From contig CAMCRV010000009.1 in NCBI GenBank assembly GCA_945877365.1, positions 1-64,000 on the forward strand: a stretch of DNA of 64,000 nt, written 5' to 3'. The position numbers and the translations under genes were made by a program. The stretch comes from an uncultured Clostridia bacterium. Lineage in GTDB: Bacteria > Bacillota > Clostridia > Oscillospirales > Oscillospiraceae. Numbering within the stretch: the first letter of the stretch is position 1; each line of letters starts with the position of its first letter. Positions 39,638 to 47,679 of this stretch are shown piece after piece. The notes below the pieces were generated by a model. That model saw nothing but the letters and a program-made list of their open reading frames with translations, was not told where the DNA came from and ran no database searches.

Positions 39638-39666
39638 TTGCATTTGGCAAGACAGCGCAGTATACT
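39638..39666 (+). promoter_or_regulatory. Promoter of the GerMN lipoprotein gene
   Basis: TTGCAT (39638-39643), 17 bases, TATACT (39661-39666). Confidence 0.6.
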
Positions 39667-39716
39667 GGCGGTGTAGAATTATCGAAACGCCCCCGTTTCC
39701 AGATTGGAGAAATTAT

Positions 39717-40235
39717 ATGAAAAAGATGGCTTTTCTGCTCATTTTCTGCCTGCTTCTGGCAGGCTGCGCCCCCTCCCGGACTGCTCCGCAGGCCGTTCCC
39801 TCCACTGCCGCGCAGGAGGAAACCACTTCAGCCCCGGCGCAGATGCGCATTACTCTGTATCTGCCCAACGACAACGCCGACGGCTTCGTCACCCGGGAGG
39901 TCACCCTTCCCCGTGAGGCTCCGGGGGATATCACGGAGCAGCTGATTCAGATGGACGCTCTGGCGGAGGATATCCTGGAGCAGCTGGTTCAGGCCGGCGC
40001 GCTGCCGGAGGGTGTCCGGGTGCTTTCCATGGATAACGGCGTGCTGGATCTGAACAGTGCCTTCCTGTCCTTCCTGAACACCATGGGCACCAGCGGAGAA
40101 TATGTGGTGATGGGCAGCGTGGTCAACACCTACCTCACTGCCTTTGGTCTGGATCGCATCACCATCACCGTGGAGGGCAATGTGCCGGAAACCGGCCACA
40201 GCATCTATGACGAACCCTTGAGAATGTATGAATAA
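39717..40235 (+). CDS. GerMN-domain lipoprotein
   Basis: 172 residues. The signal peptide ends at the lipobox LLLAGC (Cys about 16), followed by a Thr/Ser/Pro-rich linker and one GerMN domain (about 45-165): MRITLYLPNDNADGFVTREV, then VLDLNSAFLSFLNTMGTSGE and VNTYLTAFGLDRITITVEG. Such domains occur in spore-germination protein GerM and in LpqB. The protein is anchored outside the membrane and its binding partner is unknown. TTGGAGAAA is the ribosome site. Confidence 0.85.
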   Translation: MKKMAFLLIFCLLLAGCAPSRTAPQAVPSTAAQEETTSAPAQMRITLYLPNDNADGFVTREVTLPREAPGDITEQLIQMDALAEDILEQLVQAGALPEGVRVLSMDNGVLDLNSAFLSFLNTMGTSGEYVVMGSVVNTYLTAFGLDRITITVEGNVPETGHSIYDEPLRMYE

Positions 40236-40273
40236 AGACTTTTGTGCATATCGGTATAGGTCAGCAAACCAAT

Positions 40274-40442
40274 AAATTGGAATTTTTACACCTGTGTCAT
40301 CCTGAGCGAGCGCAAGCGAGTCGAAGGATCTTCGCACGAACCAGCTGCACAGTAAACCCCAAGTGGGAAGATCCTTCGACTTCGCACTTCGTGCTTCGCT
40401 CAGGATGACAGCGTGGGTGGTTAACTCGCCAAATAACAATTT
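40274..40442. repeat. Type B repeat element, copy 2, with both terminal motifs
   Basis: It starts AAATTGGAATTT (40274) and ends CGCCAAATAACAATTT (40427-40442). The interior is a long inverted repeat with arms GTCATCCTGAGCGAGCG and CGCTCAGGATGAC around CGAAGGATCTTCGCA-type cores. Confidence 0.75.
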
Positions 40443-40474
40443 ATCATGGGGCTGAGCAAAGCCGATAAGCAGAA

Positions 40475-40600
40475 AACATTTTATTAGAGAATCCTATAAG
40501 ACGGGAATATGTGATTTTCTATTCCGAAAATCACATATTCGGCAACGCCATCAGGCGGTATCTTCTTGATTAAAATAAAAGATTTTAATTAAGAAATAGT
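40475..40600. other. Multi-hairpin element, copy 2 (candidate structured RNA or hairpin mobile element)
   Basis: Hairpins at 40505-40540 (15-bp perfect stem, six-base loop TATTCC; copy 1 has GATTCC), 40546-40557 (CGCC-ATCA-GGCG) and 40563-40595 (14 bp with one G-U, A-rich loop). The linker CAACGCCATCAGGCGGTATC matches copy 1 at all but two positions, both purine changes, while the long stems are unrelated in sequence. It lies between convergent genes, as does copy 1. Confidence 0.6.
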
Positions 40601-40693
40601 ATCCACATCCCCAGGAGGAACGCCGATTTCCGTTATATTCTACCACATATCGGACGATTGCTCATCCGCTGTCCCCCGGATGAAATCGCAGAC

Positions 40694-40733
40694 AAAAAAT
40701 GACCGTCCCGCTTCTGTGACTGAGGCGGGACGG
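40694..40733 (-). terminator. Terminator of the DUF4349 lipoprotein gene
   Basis: Minus strand CCGTCCCGC/GCGGGACGG hairpin (40733-40703) followed by TCATTTTTT. Confidence 0.85.
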
Positions 40734-40776
40734 CCTTTGTTATCTATGAGGATGCGAAACCCGATAGCGGATTTGC

Positions 40777-41727
40777 CTATGATTCTTCGCCTTTTTCTTC
40801 CTTTTTCTTCCGGCGGAAGAGCTTGATCTTCTTCTTTTTGAAAATAATGATCACCACAGCCAGCACAGCACCCCAGATGACGAGATAGGGCAGGCTGACA
40901 ATGACCCACACAAAGAAATCCACAATGCCTTCGCCCACGGACTTCAGGCTGCCCATGAAGCCGCCGCTGATCCGCTGCCACAGGGTTTCCTCCTCCACGG
41001 GGGTGTACTCCTGCACCTGCTCGATGCTCAGATGGATGGTGGCGTAGTCCACCTGATTGCTGTAGACCCGAAGCTGGGAGGTGGTGCTTTCCAGCTCATA
41101 GCGGACATCCGTCAGCCGGGCTTCGATTTCCAGCAGGTCGGACATGGTTTCCGCCTTCTCCATCAGCTCCAGCAGCCGGGCTTCCTCGGTTTGCAGAGCC
41201 AGCATCCGGCTTTCCGTGGAGACATACTGCAAGGTAATATCCTCCAGCTCCCGGCGGTTGGAAACCACATTGGCCATGCCGGAAACAGCCTGGGTGAATT
41301 CGTCCACCCGGTCGGCAGGTACCCGGATGGTGAGATCCGCGCTGCGGTAGCGGCGCTGGTCATAGCGGCTGCCGTTGCGGATGCTCTGATCCTCCAGATA
41401 CCCGCCCAGCTCGGTCATCTGCTGGTTCAGGGCTTCCAGAAGGCTGTCCAGATCCTCCGTCTCCGTGTTGAGATAGACGGTGATAATCCACTTGCGGCTT
41501 TCCGGCAGGGACGCTTGGGACTGGCTTGCGCCGGAATCCATCACGGCGTTTTCGTAGGCCACTTCCTCGGCTGCCGCCATATCCATGCCTGCCTCCGCCT
41601 TCATGGCAGGAGCCTCAGCATAGGACATACTGCTGCCCGAGGATTTGGCGGAGCTGCCGCAGCCGCAGAGCAGGGAGGCGGTCATCAGCGCTGCCAGAGC
41701 CAGACAGATCAGCTTTTTCATTTTCAT
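40777..41727 (-). CDS. DUF4349 lipoprotein with C-terminal membrane segment
   Basis: 316 residues. The lipobox is SLLCGC (Cys about 21). A low-complexity linker rich in Ser, Met and Ala follows, then the DUF4349 domain (about 75-250; RKWIITVYLNTETEDLDSLL, then LTIRVPADRVDEFTQAVSGM), a coiled coil (LLELMEKAETMSDLLEIEAR) and a transmembrane helix (about 270-295) before a very basic tail (KKKKIKLFRRKKK). The function of the family is unknown; the layout suggests an envelope protein spanning from outside to the cytoplasm. AGGAGG precedes the start at 41727. Confidence 0.85.
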   Translation of the reverse strand: MKMKKLICLALAALMTASLLCGCGSSAKSSGSSMSYAEAPAMKAEAGMDMAAAEEVAYENAVMDSGASQSQASLPESRKWIITVYLNTETEDLDSLLEALNQQMTELGGYLEDQSIRNGSRYDQRRYRSADLTIRVPADRVDEFTQAVSGMANVVSNRRELEDITLQYVSTESRMLALQTEEARLLELMEKAETMSDLLEIEARLTDVRYELESTTSQLRVYSNQVDYATIHLSIEQVQEYTPVEEETLWQRISGGFMGSLKSVGEGIVDFFVWVIVSLPYLVIWGAVLAVVIIIFKKKKIKLFRRKKKEEKGEES

Positions 41728-42061
41728 TTCCGGTTCCTCCTGAGTTTTTTTGGTCAATTTCAGTATACCAGCGGAAGGAACAGGATGCAATGACCGGATT
41801 GTTAATTTTGCATGAATTATGCCTTTGGGGGTTCCGGCAGTCTGGCAAGCCATCGGGAGTGGCTGTTACCTGTTGCGCTGCCGGTGTCAGGGATTGCGGT
41901 TATCTTCTCAGCCATACGAATTTCACCATTGGATTTGCAAGCATCGAACCCCATGATTCTGATCCCGGATGATTTTCCGGTTGAATTGTCCAAGGCTGTT
42001 GGACATAGTTTGGCGTTCCCTTTCAGAATGCGTGCCCTTTGGTTTGGACATCCGCGGATGC

Positions 42062-42235
42062 TCAGAACCAGCCCTGTGTCCGATTCGCAATTCTTACCAG
42101 AAACAGCACCACCGACAGGATCAGGGTATCCCACGGAACGGAAACATTGGACATACCCAGCACCATACAGATTGCCACCCAAAGTGTCAGATACCGCTAA
42201 AAAAAGCTGATACCCGGATTGTTTTCCTGTTTCAT
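42062..42235 (-). pseudogene. Remnant of an Acr3 arsenite efflux pump (stop codon plus internal deletion)
   Basis: Translating from the ATG at 42235, which has AGGAGG in front, gives MKQENNPGISFF, a TAG stop, RYLTLWVAICMVLGM, then NVSVPWDTLILSVVLFLV and a stop at 42062. The first part equals the N-terminus of Acr3 pumps (GISFFERYLTLWVALCMVAG type, Glu to stop), and the second matches a segment that normally lies well over a hundred residues further on (VPWDTLLLSVVLF type). So there is a nonsense mutation and a large deletion. The region 41790-42061 may contain further unrecognisable debris. Family identity is from recall of Acr3 sequence. Confidence 0.7.
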
Positions 42236-42256
42236 GTTCCATATCCTCCTGAATCT

Positions 42257-42652
42257 CTATTTTTGGAGCCGGTCTCTCAGATCCAGCACCTTTTCCTCGA
42301 TGCGGCGGATGGTTTCCAGAAAGGCTTCCTCCGGCTTCCCGGTGGGGTCATCCAGCCCCCAGTCCTCCCGCCACTGGCAGGGCAGGAAGGGACACCGGAC
42401 ATTGCAGCCCATGGTCACCACCACATCCACCTCCGGAATGTCCGACAGGAGCTTGCTGTGCTGTCCCTCGGCTTCCATGTCGATGTGGTGTACCTGCTTC
42501 ATCAGGCGCAGGGCATCGGGATTGATCTGGGGCTTGGTTTCCGTTCCTGCGGAATAGCTTTCAAACACATCCCCTGCCAGATGCCGCCCCAGAGCCTCGG
42601 CAATCTGACTGCGGCAGGAATTGTGGACACAGATAAAGGCTACTTTTTTCAT
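42257..42652 (-). CDS. arsC: Arsenate reductase, low-molecular-weight phosphatase type
   Basis: 131 residues. The catalytic loop CVHNSCRSQIAEAL (Cys8-Arg14) is that of thioredoxin-coupled ArsC. The VVVTMGCNVRCPFLPC segment carries the further Cys pair used in the disulfide relay (about residues 82 and 86), and WGLDDPTGKPEEAF holds the acidic catalytic residue. It reduces arsenate to arsenite. GGGAGG lies ahead of the ATG. With the downstream Acr3 gene broken, arsenite made here would need another exit route, unless a second pump exists elsewhere. Confidence 0.92.
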   Translation of the reverse strand: MKKVAFICVHNSCRSQIAEALGRHLAGDVFESYSAGTETKPQINPDALRLMKQVHHIDMEAEGQHSKLLSDIPEVDVVVTMGCNVRCPFLPCQWREDWGLDDPTGKPEEAFLETIRRIEEKVLDLRDRLQK

Positions 42653-42710
42653 TCCAACCTCCCGATTTTATATATCGTTAAATGGAAATTTTTCGATATT
42701 TATTGTGGCT

Positions 42711-42738
42711 TGTAAGCCGTGTAAAAACACGGCTTACG
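42711..42738 (-). other. Hairpin between arsR and arsC
   Basis: GTAAGCCGTG/CACGGCTTAC around a run of A/T, directly after the arsR stop, without a T-run on the minus strand. It probably affects relative expression or stability of the two genes. Confidence 0.5.
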
Positions 42739-42740
42739 GA

Positions 42741-43040
42741 TTAACAGCAGATGCATTCTTCTCCGCCGGTTACGGTTGTCAGCTCTGTCAGCAGCTCCTT
42801 GGCAGTCTGCGCCCCATCAGAGGAGATGCTGTAGTGCATCCATGTGCCTTCCTTGCGACTGGCTACGATTCCGGAATCACACAGAATCTTCATGTGGTGG
42901 GACAGAGTTGACTGGCTGATGTTCAGCTCCTCCAGCAGCTTGCAGGCACATTTTTCGCCGCCGCAGAGCAGCTTCAGAATCCGGATTCGGTTTTCATCGC
43001 AAAGCGCCTTGAAAACCAGAGCTGTCCGTCGTTCGTCCAT
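42741..43040 (-). CDS. arsR: ArsR/SmtB-family arsenite-responsive repressor
   Basis: 99 residues. The winged helix has NISQSTLSHHMKILCDSGIV as its recognition helix. Cysteines in GGEKCACKLLEE (about 27-38) are in the position of the ArsR metalloid site, and an extra CICC at the C-terminus may add ligands. It should repress the ars operon until arsenite binds. It has a strong promoter with a TCGAT-4-ATCGA palindrome between the -10 and the start codon. GGGAGC is the ribosome site. Confidence 0.9.
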   Translation of the reverse strand: MDERRTALVFKALCDENRIRILKLLCGGEKCACKLLEELNISQSTLSHHMKILCDSGIVASRKEGTWMHYSISSDGAQTAKELLTELTTVTGGEECICC

Positions 43041-43052
43041 ACTATGCTCCCT

Positions 43053-43066
43053 TCGATGTTTATCGA
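43053..43066 (-). promoter_or_regulatory. Candidate ArsR operator
   Basis: Inverted repeat TCGAT-GTTT-ATCGA between the -10 box and the arsR start codon. Confidence 0.4.
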
Positions 43067-43067
43067 T

Positions 43068-43096
43068 ATTGTATGCAATCTGTTATCATTTGTCAA
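43068..43096 (-). promoter_or_regulatory. Promoter of the ars operon
   Basis: Minus strand TTGACA (43096-43091), 17 bases, TACAAT (43073-43068). Confidence 0.75.
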
Positions 43097-43157
43097 TATG
43101 CGTTTTCCGCATTGCTTCTATCGTCCTTCCGGCAGACAGAGCGGCAGCGTTGGTCTT

Positions 43158-44564
43158 TTATTCACATTCTCTCAGAATCACATCGGTGAACATGGCGCCG
43201 CTCTGCATCAGGCGGCGGATGGAGGTGCGCTCATTGGCGGAGTGGAGGTTTGTGGGGGGATCGCCGGGGAAGCAGCAGCCGAAGGCCACCGCCCCGGGGA
43301 TATCGTGGGCGTAGGTGCCGCCGCCGATGGCGATGCAGTGCGCCTCCTGTCCGGTGTGCTCGCCGTAGACCTTCAGCAGGGTCTGGACAAAGGGACTTTC
43401 CTCGGGGGTGTAGTGGGGCGGCGTCATCTCCTCTTCCTCCACCCGGATTCCGGCGCGGCTCAGGGCGGCATCGGAAACCTCCTTCATATTCTCCCGATTT
43501 CCGCACACCGGCACCCGGCTGTCATACCGGGCAGAGAAGCCCTCGGGATTCCAGTTGCAGATGCTGAAATTCAGAGTCAGAGGGCCAGACAGGTCGTCCT
43601 CCATGGCAACTCCCAGTGCCTTGCCCTGCCAGTCCCCGTGGGGGAACAGCCGGATCAGAGCTTCCAGATAGCCTTTGCTGACAGTATCGGACAGGGGGAG
43701 CATCCCCAGCATTTGCAGCAGGGCGGTGAGGGCGTTGTTGCCCTCCCATGGCAGGGAGGCATGGGCATCCATGCCCCGGGCGGTGATGTGGGCAGTATCC
43801 CCCTCCATCTCCCACCGGAAGGCGACTCCCGTCCGGGCGGCAGCGGCTTCACAGGCGGCAGCAAGGGCTGCTTCCTCCACCCCGCGCACGGTGGCAGTGG
43901 CCTGCTTGGGCACCACATTGGCCACCTGGCCGCCCCGGATTTCCAGCACCACGGCTCCTTCCTCCGGCATCCAGTTCGCGCCGAAGGCCGGGCGATAGGC
44001 GCCCTTTTCCAGATTGATCACCGGGTAATCCGCATCCGGGGAGAAGGTCTTGGGGGGACAGGTGTGATGCTCCAGATAATACTCCATGTCGTGGCTGCCG
44101 ATCTCCTCCGCGGAGCCCAGGATGGTGCGGCAGCCCTTTTTCAGATTAGGATTGATGGAAATTGCCGCGTTCATGGCGTGCAGCGCCAGCACGGCAGGCC
44201 CCTTGTTGTCGTCCGCGCCCCGGCCGTAGAGGTAGCCGTCCCGAATCTGGGGATCATAGGGGGGCGTATCCCAGCCGTCTCCCTCGGGAACCACATCCAG
44301 ATGGGCAAGAATTCCCACCTCGCTTTCCGCGCTGTTCATATCCACCTCCAGCACATAGCCCTCCAGAATCCGGGGTTCAAACCCCAGCTCCCGGGCAATG
44401 GCGGCGGCCTCCTCCACAGCCCGGCGGCACTCAGGGCCGAAGGGCGCACCGGGGGCAGCCAGCTCCGGCTTTGCCACGCTGGGAATCCGCACCAGACGCT
44501 GGATGTGGGAGAGGATCAAATCCTGATTCTCCTGAAAATAGGCCTCGACTTGAGAACGATACAT
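43158..44564 (-). CDS. pepV: M20 metallopeptidase, dipeptidase PepV
   Basis: 468 residues. Metal-binding motifs are VGILAHLDVVPEGDGW, YGRGADDNKGPAVLALHAMN, GSAEEIGSHDM and the C-terminal CIAIGGGTYAHDIPGAVAFG. PepV cleaves dipeptides with two zinc ions. The N-terminus YRSQVEAYFQENQDLILSHI matches family members. The start at 44564 has AGGAGG; a longer frame to 44633 runs into a repeat element. Confidence 0.93.
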   Translation of the reverse strand: MYRSQVEAYFQENQDLILSHIQRLVRIPSVAKPELAAPGAPFGPECRRAVEEAAAIARELGFEPRILEGYVLEVDMNSAESEVGILAHLDVVPEGDGWDTPPYDPQIRDGYLYGRGADDNKGPAVLALHAMNAAISINPNLKKGCRTILGSAEEIGSHDMEYYLEHHTCPPKTFSPDADYPVINLEKGAYRPAFGANWMPEEGAVVLEIRGGQVANVVPKQATATVRGVEEAALAAACEAAAARTGVAFRWEMEGDTAHITARGMDAHASLPWEGNNALTALLQMLGMLPLSDTVSKGYLEALIRLFPHGDWQGKALGVAMEDDLSGPLTLNFSICNWNPEGFSARYDSRVPVCGNRENMKEVSDAALSRAGIRVEEEEMTPPHYTPEESPFVQTLLKVYGEHTGQEAHCIAIGGGTYAHDIPGAVAFGCCFPGDPPTNLHSANERTSIRRLMQSGAMFTDVILRECE

Positions 44565-44603
44565 AGTTACCTCCTGTAAAAATGACAATAGCGAACTATA
44601 GTT

Positions 44604-44752
44604 AATTGACAATTGACAATGGAAAATTGACAATTAAGGAATCCCTTCGGGATAAATAAAAAAGAAATAACGGCTGAAATCTACAGGAAATATTTTGAAA
44701 TTGTCCCGAAGGGACACCACAATTGTCAAGTGTCAATTATCAATTGTCAATT
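44604..44752. repeat. Type D repeat element, copy 2
   Basis: AATTGACAATTGACAATGG-type left end and TCAATTATCAATTGTCAATT right end, with CCCTTCGGGAT and TTGTCCCGAAGGGACACC arms inside. It fills the gap between pepV and the amidohydrolase gene. Confidence 0.75.
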
Positions 44753-44762
44753 CAATATTCCT

Positions 44763-45557
44763 TTAGATCCCCAGCAGCTTCCGGGCATTTCCGCAGAAAA
44801 TGGCTTCCTTTTCCGCCTCCGTAATGGGAAGGCTGCGGATGGAATTGATCTCCCGGTCGGCGGGGTTCCAGGGGGCATCGGTGCCGAAGAGGAGCTTATC
44901 CGCCCCGTGGAGCTTCAGAATCCGCATAAACCGCTCCTTGCCGTACCGGCCAAAGCCTGCGGAGGTGTCCAGATAGATGTCCAGACCGCAGAGGTATTTT
45001 TCCACATCCGGCCACATATTGATACCCCCAAGGTGGGCGGCGATGATGGTGGCTCCGGGGAATTCCTTCACCAGCTGGGCAAACATCCTGGGATGGCTGT
45101 GGTAGGGTGGGGGATAGGCCGGGTCATCCCCGGCGTGGAACAGGATCATCAGCCCCCGGGAGAAGGCGTATTCGTAAATGCGCATCATTTTCGGCTCATT
45201 CAGGGTGAATCCCTGATATTCCGGGTGGAGCTTGATGCCCTTCAGCCCCAGCTCGCAGATAAAATCAATATCTCCCTTGTAATCCTGGGTATCCGGGTGG
45301 ATGCCGCCAAAGCTGCGGATCCGGTCGCTCTGCACCTCTTTGGCCCAGAGATTTACGCTGTGAAACTGCTTGGGATTGGTAATCACCGGCTGCAACAGGG
45401 AAATATCAATATTCCATTTGTCCATGGTTCCCAGCAGGCCGGAAACCGTTCCGTCGCTCTGGGGGATGTAGTCGGCAGGGCTGAGTGACATGAGCCGGGA
45501 CACGGCGCGGTCAGCCACCTTGTCCGGGAAGGCGTGGGTGTGAAAGTCAATGATCAT
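44763..45557 (-). CDS. Amidohydrolase-family protein (amidohydrolase 2 / TIM-barrel metal hydrolase)
   Basis: 264 residues. Metal ligands are in IIDFHTHAFPD at the start, IKLHPEYQGF, ILFHAGDD, AAHLGG and LFGTDAPW near the end, the pattern of the aminocarboxymuconate-semialdehyde decarboxylase-like group of amidohydrolases. The reaction is unknown (hydrolysis or decarboxylation). It is divergent from the FMN-riboswitch operon and might be related to it, but no shared control is visible. The start at 45557 has only a weak AAGAAGAGA site. Confidence 0.85.
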   Translation of the reverse strand: MIIDFHTHAFPDKVADRAVSRLMSLSPADYIPQSDGTVSGLLGTMDKWNIDISLLQPVITNPKQFHSVNLWAKEVQSDRIRSFGGIHPDTQDYKGDIDFICELGLKGIKLHPEYQGFTLNEPKMMRIYEYAFSRGLMILFHAGDDPAYPPPYHSHPRMFAQLVKEFPGATIIAAHLGGINMWPDVEKYLCGLDIYLDTSAGFGRYGKERFMRILKLHGADKLLFGTDAPWNPADREINSIRSLPITEAEKEAIFCGNARKLLGI

Positions 45558-45690
45558 TCTCTATTTCTCTTCTTTCCTGAAAGAATCCGGGGCAGCCTCC
45601 TTCTGCCTCCGGAATGTGTCCGCGTGTGGGCAACATTTGTTCTTAGTATTGTACCATTCTCTATCCCGTTCGTCAATTCTTTTTTCCGGC

Positions 45691-45719
45691 TTGACACCAC
45701 GGGGCAACTGCGCTATAAT
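45691..45719 (+). promoter_or_regulatory. Consensus promoter of the FMN-riboswitch operon
   Basis: TTGACA (45691-45696), 17 bases, TATAAT (45714-45719): both hexamers are perfect. Confidence 0.88.
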
Positions 45720-45740
45720 AATTTGCAGAAAAATAAAAGA

Positions 45741-45847
45741 ATCTTCAGGGCAGGGTGCAATTCCCTACCGGTGGTACAGCCCACGAGCCGCAAGGCATGA
45801 TTCGGTGAAACTCCGAAGCCGACAGTACAGTCTGGATGAAAGAAGAT
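45741..45847 (+). ncRNA. FMN riboswitch (RFN element)
   Basis: The closing stem ATCTTC (45741-45746) / GAAGAT (45842-45847) encloses the strongly conserved RFN blocks AGGGCAGGGTGCAATTCCCT, ACCGGTGGTACAGCCCACGA, GCATGATTCGGTGAAACTCC and GCCGACAGTACAGTCTGGAT. It binds FMN and in known cases shuts off riboflavin synthesis or transport genes. It lies 20 bases after a consensus promoter and 105 bases before the first gene of an ABC transporter operon. GCAGAT (45857-45862) can pair with ATCTGC (45887-45892), which would occupy the 5' side of the terminator, so it is the likely antiterminator. Confidence 0.96.
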
Positions 45848-45890
45848 TTTTCCGCCGCAGATGGGATTTTCCCTCTGGGGCGCCTTATCT

Positions 45891-45927
45891 GCTCTGATGT
45901 GCATGGTCATGTCAGGGCTTTTTCTTT
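45891..45927 (+). terminator. Riboswitch-controlled intrinsic terminator
   Basis: An 11-bp stem GCTCTGATGTG/CATGTCAGGGC (with G-U pairs, loop CATGGT, 45891-45918) followed by TTTTTCTTTT. The expected logic is that FMN binding allows this stem to form and stops transcription before the transporter genes. Confidence 0.88.
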
Positions 45928-45951
45928 TGCCCAAAAGGTGGAACCGTAACT

Positions 45952-46824
45952 ATGAAGCTCAATGCAAAACAGCAAAAAAACTTAAAAATTCTTGGATTTC
46001 TCGCCCCCATCCTGATATTTTCCATTCTGTTTGTCTATTATCCCTTCTGCCGGAATCTGATAAACAGCCTGTATGCCGTGAGTGATAAGGGGGAGCTGCT
46101 GCGGTTCGTGGGGCTTGACAACTTCCGCTCCGTGTTCAGCCGTCGGGATTTCCGGCAGTTTTTCGCCAACACGCTGCTGCTTACCGCCATCAATGTGCCC
46201 GTTACCCTGTTTCTCACCATTTTGCTGGGGCGGCTGGCCATGAAAAAGCGGCGGCTCAGCCCGGTATATGAGACCATGTTCGCCCTTCCCATGTCCATCT
46301 CCATGTCCGCCGCCGCCATGATCTTCAAATCCATGTTCAGCCCCACTCTGGGCTGCGTCAACGCATGGCTGGGGCTGAAGCTGGGCTGGTTTGAAAGCCG
46401 GGACACCGCCCTGTATACCTGCGTGATTCTCACCGTCTGGATGGGCATCGGCTTTGACTATCTGCTGTTCCAGTCTGCCTTCCGGGGCATCCCCAGGGAA
46501 ATTCTGGAGGCCGCCGATCTGGACGGCACAGGCTTTTTCACCCGTCTTTTCAAAATCGAGCTGCCCCTGATCTCCCCCACGGTGTTCTATGTGCTGTGCA
46601 CCAACGCGGTGCTGGCGCTCATGACCTCCGGCCCCATGATCCTCATCACCCAGGGCGGCCCCTCCCGCTCCACCGGAACCCTGATGTATATGATGTACGC
46701 CTCCGGCTTCGGCAGCAGCAACTATTCTCTGGCGGCGGTGGTGAGCCTTGTGGCTTTCTGCCTTACCTTCGGTTTGACCCTGCTTTCCTTCCTGTTTGAA
46801 CGAAAGAAGGTGTTCTATCAGTGA
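45952..46824 (+). CDS. Sugar-type (CUT1, MalF/UgpA-like) ABC permease under FMN riboswitch
   Basis: 290 residues, six membrane segments. The EAA loop is FRGIPREILEAADLDGTGFF followed by TRLFKIELPLISP (about 180-212). N-terminal FLAPILIFSILFVYYPFCRN is typical of carbohydrate-uptake permeases. It is the first gene after the FMN riboswitch, so the imported solute is probably riboflavin, another flavin, or a breakdown product, not an ordinary sugar. The start at 45952 has AAGGTGG ten bases upstream. Its stop overlaps the next start by four bases (GTGA). Confidence 0.92.
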   Translation: MKLNAKQQKNLKILGFLAPILIFSILFVYYPFCRNLINSLYAVSDKGELLRFVGLDNFRSVFSRRDFRQFFANTLLLTAINVPVTLFLTILLGRLAMKKRRLSPVYETMFALPMSISMSAAAMIFKSMFSPTLGCVNAWLGLKLGWFESRDTALYTCVILTVWMGIGFDYLLFQSAFRGIPREILEAADLDGTGFFTRLFKIELPLISPTVFYVLCTNAVLALMTSGPMILITQGGPSRSTGTLMYMMYASGFGSSNYSLAAVVSLVAFCLTFGLTLLSFLFERKKVFYQ

Positions 46825-47654
46825 AACGATACACGAAAGAACGCCTTTGGGACGCCCTGGTCTCCTGCATCGCCATTTTTCTCGGGCTGATCATCGTGTT
46901 TCCGGTGATCTACTGCATCCTCGGGGCCTTCAAGACCCCGGCGGAGTTTGCCTCCCCGGTGCTGCTGCCCAAGAGCTTTGCCTATCTGGAGAATTTCCGC
47001 AACGCTCTGCATCAGGCTCCCCTGCTGCGCTACATGGTCAACTCCTTCATCACCGCCTTTGCCGGCTCCTTTATCCGGCTGGCTATGGCTGTCTGCGCCG
47101 CCTTTGCCCTGACCCACTACGATTTCCGAGGGAAAAAACTGTGCTTTTTCTTCCTGCTGGGCACCATGATGATGCCCGGTGACACGCTGCTGATGGCAAA
47201 CTATGCCACCGTATCCCGGCTGGGACTTCTGAACTCCTATCTGGGCATGATCATCGTCTCCTTCGTCAGCGCCAGTCAGATGTTCCTGCTGCGGCAGAAA
47301 TTTCTGTCCTTCCCCAAGGCTCTGCGCCACGCCGCCATGCTGGACGGCTGCGGCGACCTGCGGTATCTGCTGACCATTCTGCTGCCCCTGTGCCGGGGCA
47401 CACTCACCACCCTCTTCGTCCAGAGCTTCCTGTCCCTGTGGAACGCCTATCTCTGGCCCCTGATGGTCACCGCCAGCGCCCCGGATATGCGCACCATCAT
47501 GGTGGGCATCACCAAGCTCAACTCCTGGGAGGATACCAACTATGAGCTGGTGCTGGCCGGGGTCACCATTTCCCTCATCCCCTCCTTTGTTCTCTTCGCC
47601 CTGATGCGGCGGAACCTGAACAAAGACAATACAGATGGCAGCCTCAACGGCTAG
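46821..47654 (+). CDS. Sugar-type (CUT1, MalG/UgpE-like) ABC permease under FMN riboswitch
   Basis: 277 residues, six membrane segments. The EAA loop is FPKALRHAAMLDGCGDLRYL followed by LTILLPLCRG (about 172-202). GTMMMPGDTLLMANYATVSR corresponds to the conserved stretch before segment three of MalG-type permeases. It forms the channel with the preceding permease. The start is a GTG overlapping the previous stop; AAGGTG lies upstream. No ATP-binding gene is in the operon or in the next genes, so the pair must borrow an ATPase encoded elsewhere, as MsmK-type shared ATPases do for other CUT1 systems. Confidence 0.92.
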   Translation: MKRYTKERLWDALVSCIAIFLGLIIVFPVIYCILGAFKTPAEFASPVLLPKSFAYLENFRNALHQAPLLRYMVNSFITAFAGSFIRLAMAVCAAFALTHYDFRGKKLCFFFLLGTMMMPGDTLLMANYATVSRLGLLNSYLGMIIVSFVSASQMFLLRQKFLSFPKALRHAAMLDGCGDLRYLLTILLPLCRGTLTTLFVQSFLSLWNAYLWPLMVTASAPDMRTIMVGITKLNSWEDTNYELVLAGVTISLIPSFVLFALMRRNLNKDNTDGSLNG

Positions 47655-47679
47655 CCCCAAATTTCAGGAGGTAAAAGCC

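Noticed and set aside
41817-42242. A 141-residue protein after arsC
   Set aside because: Its product has no family pattern, while another frame of the same DNA gives recognisable Acr3 segments with a stop codon and a deletion, so this is a chance frame over a pseudogene.
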